Shown piece by piece: positions 4,537-6,974 of a stretch of DNA of 6,974 nucleotides; the stretch's first letter is position 1, and each line of letters starts with the position of its first letter. Where the stretch lies: the NCBI GenBank assembly GCA_019424135.1, contig JAHYZZ010000019.1, forward strand, positions 1 through 6,974. The letters run 5' to 3'. This DNA is from Lachnospiraceae bacterium (GTDB lineage: Bacteria > Bacillota > Clostridia > Lachnospirales > Lachnospiraceae). The position numbers and the translations under genes were made by a program. Under the pieces are notes generated by a model. That model was not told the origin of the DNA. It searched no databases and saw only the letters and a program-made list of their open reading frames with translations.

Positions 4537-6974
4537 ATGCTCAAAGTCCATAACCAAAAAGTCATAAACGATCTTGCAAAAATCACATACTGCGCGCGCA
4601 AAAAAAGGAATTTTTTGACGATTATAGCCATTTTCCTGACTACTTTTTTGATATGTACAGTCATATCTATCGGATTAAGCTACTGGGATACCATAGCTCT
4701 TCGCCAACAAAGAATGCAGGGTATGGATTATGATATAGCGTTAACGGAACCCAGAGACGACCAGGTGTCTGCCATCCGGGCGATGGAACACGTGAAGGAT
4801 GCCGGACTGTGTGTAAAATGTGCTGTTTTATCCCAATATGGGGATAAGGAACTGGGTAAAGTGCGATTGTTCTGGTTAGATGATACTTGTTGGAAAAAAC
4901 AGACTGTCCCTGCTTTGGATTACTTTAGAGGGGAGTATCCTCAAAAAGAAAATGAAATTATGCTTTCAAAAAGCGCATTACGCTCCATGGGAATTGACAA
5001 ACCAAACGTAGGCATGAAATTATCCCTGACCTATCAATCTTTGTCAGAAACAAGTGAGAATGAAGAGGCGGAAAAAGATTTTGTTTTAAGTGGTTGGTTT
5101 TTGGATTATTCAGGTACGGATAAGGGATATGTTTCAGAGAAGTTTTATCAGTCAACAGGAGTTCGCCAAACAGATTTTACGATGGGGGAGTTGAAAATCT
5201 CTCTTTCCAACCCTCTTTATTCGGAGAATGATATCACAGAAATACAAAATCAGATTAACATGTCCCGAAATCAGATCATTGACGCGGACTATGATACGAT
5301 TTCCAATTTCTGTAAAATAATGATAGGGCTTATTTTGTTATTGCTGCTTATTTTTTTGAGTGGTTATCTGTTTATTTATAATACATTGTATATTTCTGTC
5401 AATAAAGATATACGTTACTATGGACAACTTAAAACCATTGGGACTACTTCTGTCCAAATTAAAAAAATCATAGATAAGCAGATCATGTGGAATACAGTGA
5501 TTGGAATTCCACTGGGCTTAATTTCTTCTGCTATAGTAGGGAAACTTATAATTCCACAGGTATTACATGCCTTTAATCCAACAATTATGGCGAAGGATGT
5601 GGAGGCAGTATCCACATGGGTATTTATCATAGCTTCCCTGTTTTCATTTGCCACAACCGTATTCAGTACTTATAAGCCTGCCAAAATAGCCATGGATTGT
5701 TCGCCGGTAGAAGCTTTAAAATACACTGGGATTTCTACATCAAATATGAAAAATAATATTCGAAAAGGCGGTAATATGCGCTCAATGGTAAGGATCAATC
5801 TGTTTCGAGATAAGAAGCAATTTTCTGTCATCATCTGTTCATTGAGCCTGGCGTTATCCTTATTCCTCATTATGAATGTTGTGATTCGAGCAAATAATGC
5901 GACCAATATATTAAATCATTCTTATGATTATGATTTACAGATTTTAAACCAAACTTTACTTTCTGATAACGAGGAACAGGTTATTACAGATGATTTGATT
6001 AAGAATATAAAAAATATAAAAGGGGTAAAAGATGTCAGAACGTTGGAATCAGCAACGGCAACTGTGCCATATCAGGAAAATGTATATGGAGAATATTATA
6101 AAGAACTGTATCAATCAAGATATACTCCCGGCGATTATGACACAGATATGGAAATGTATAAACAACAGCCTGCGTATAACAATCAGATGTTTAGCTGCAG
6201 GATTGTAGGGATTGATGATCTGGAATTTGACTGGATTTATCAAGGGTTGGAGTTACCTCTTGATAAAGAAGCCTTTGAAAATGGTGAAATAGCCTTTGCG
6301 TCTAAAACTTTTACGGAAGGAGATAATGGAATCGTAGGGAAAATGGTCAAATTTTCAATCCCATCTGTTGGGAATACAAGTCAGGAAGAAACCATTCAGA
6401 TAGGAGCATTGACGGATTATCCAGCTTATTATTCCGCTGGCTACAGTCCTGATCTGATTGTCAGTGACAAATTTTTTGAGAAAATCGTACAACAACCGTT
6501 AATAGAAATGCTAAAAATAGATTACGAACAACCATTTTCTAAGAGTACGGAAGAATCGATTATGGATTTAATAAAAGGAAATGAGCTTGTGTCTGTTGAT
6601 TCAAAACTCTCTAGATATTCAGAAATGAAAAATTCAGAAAATCAGGTTACCATTTTAGGCGGAAGTATCGGGTTGATTGTCATGGTGCTCGCGGTTTCCA
6701 ACTATCTGAATATGATATCCGCAAGCATACAAAACCGCTTGAGGGAATTTGCGGTTTTAGAAAGTATTGGTATGACAAGAAAGCAGATAAAGAGGATGCT
6801 TGTATCGGAAAGTTTATGCTATGGAATGATATCTATGATCATCGCGATTGTAATAGGCTTGCCCGCAAGTTACTTTGTATTTGAAAACCTTAATATATAT
6901 GGAATTTCATTTTCTGTTCCGATTGGAAATGATTTGTTTTTGTTCCTGATCATTATTGTGATTTGTGTTGTATC
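4537..6974 (+). CDS. FtsX-type ABC transporter permease, 3' end beyond window
   Basis: The frame is open from ATG 4537 to the end of the window, 812 complete codons. The ribosome binding site (AAAGGCGGTGAG, 4521-4532) lies inside the end of the ATPase gene. The layout is a repeated FtsX unit: helix 1 (about 26-50), a first outside domain (about 52-258), helices 2-4 (260-282, 319-341, 360-380), helix 5 (429-451), a second outside domain (about 453-702), helices 6 and 7 (704-727, 760-783) and the start of helix 8 at about 800. Both units carry the cytoplasmic coupling segment after their first core helix: DIRYYGQLKTIG (291-302) and RLREFAVLESIG (734-745). This differs from BceB-type permeases, which have ten helices and one large loop. 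The first outside domain has cysteines C92 and C95 (CVKC) plus C118. Only a short tail should be missing. Substrate unknown. Confidence 0.92.
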   Translation, partial: MLKVHNQKVINDLAKITYCARKKRNFLTIIAIFLTTFLICTVISIGLSYWDTIALRQQRMQGMDYDIALTEPRDDQVSAIRAMEHVKDAGLCVKCAVLSQYGDKELGKVRLFWLDDTCWKKQTVPALDYFRGEYPQKENEIMLSKSALRSMGIDKPNVGMKLSLTYQSLSETSENEEAEKDFVLSGWFLDYSGTDKGYVSEKFYQSTGVRQTDFTMGELKISLSNPLYSENDITEIQNQINMSRNQIIDADYDTISNFCKIMIGLILLLLLIFLSGYLFIYNTLYISVNKDIRYYGQLKTIGTTSVQIKKIIDKQIMWNTVIGIPLGLISSAIVGKLIIPQVLHAFNPTIMAKDVEAVSTWVFIIASLFSFATTVFSTYKPAKIAMDCSPVEALKYTGISTSNMKNNIRKGGNMRSMVRINLFRDKKQFSVIICSLSLALSLFLIMNVVIRANNATNILNHSYDYDLQILNQTLLSDNEEQVITDDLIKNIKNIKGVKDVRTLESATATVPYQENVYGEYYKELYQSRYTPGDYDTDMEMYKQQPAYNNQMFSCRIVGIDDLEFDWIYQGLELPLDKEAFENGEIAFASKTFTEGDNGIVGKMVKFSIPSVGNTSQEETIQIGALTDYPAYYSAGYSPDLIVSDKFFEKIVQQPLIEMLKIDYEQPFSKSTEESIMDLIKGNELVSVDSKLSRYSEMKNSENQVTILGGSIGLIVMVLAVSNYLNMISASIQNRLREFAVLESIGMTRKQIKRMLVSESLCYGMISMIIAIVIGLPASYFVFENLNIYGISFSVPIGNDLFLFLIIIVICVV

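Noticed and set aside
5418..5906. Two - strand open frames inside the permease
   Set aside because: They are antisense to well-supported transmembrane and FtsX coupling segments of the permease and have no protein features of their own.
4537..6974. Assignment of the permease as BceB (bacitracin-type)
   Set aside because: BceB-type permeases have ten helices with one large loop between helices 7 and 8. Here two large outside domains are set in a repeated FtsX plan.
1..6974. CRISPR arrays, tRNA or rRNA genes, insertion sequences
   Set aside because: No regularly spaced repeats, no tRNA-like cloverleaf or rRNA segment, and no transposase or recombinase motifs were seen.

Overview
The window looks like low-GC Firmicutes DNA, most likely from a Clostridia (Lachnospiraceae-like) gut-type bacterium. 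The evidence is AT-rich coding sequence, strong purine-rich ribosome binding sites, use of TTG and GTG starts, VanZ-family proteins, and a response regulator / sensor kinase / ABC transporter cassette. This placement is inference; no rRNA or other marker gene is present. All convincing genes lie on the + strand.

Layout. Bases 1-529 hold no intact gene that I can support. They contain a 14-bp inverted repeat at the extreme left, several short palindromes, and short open stretches that may be remnants of small genes. Bases 530-1036 and 1239-1844 encode two different VanZ-family membrane proteins, each followed by a rho-independent terminator (1118-1154 and 1875-1917), so each appears to be its own transcription unit. 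A sigma-A type promoter (2054-2082) then starts a cassette that runs off the right end: OmpR-family response regulator (2149-2829), one-TM histidine kinase (2830-3741), MacB/LolD-type ABC ATPase (3861-4535) and a large FtsX-type permease (4537 to beyond 6974, truncated by the window).

How it may work together. The kinase has one N-terminal membrane helix and essentially no outside domain, so it probably senses through the membrane or through the neighbouring transporter. It would phosphorylate the regulator at Asp53. The regulator could act on a 119-bp gap before the transporter genes, where a head-to-tail 11-bp repeat (TTTGAGAAAGA twice) sits just upstream of an extended -10 element with no good -35. 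That is the arrangement expected for an OmpR/PhoB-type activator. ABC systems of this kind with a dedicated two-component system often respond to peptide antibiotics or other envelope stress, and VanZ proteins are linked to glycopeptide tolerance. A cell-envelope defence or homeostasis role is therefore plausible but not proven here.

The most interesting points are the candidate operator/promoter before the ABC genes, the sensor-less kinase paired with a two-ectodomain permease that does not match the BceB plan, a CxxC motif in the permease's first outside domain, and the tandem VanZ pair.
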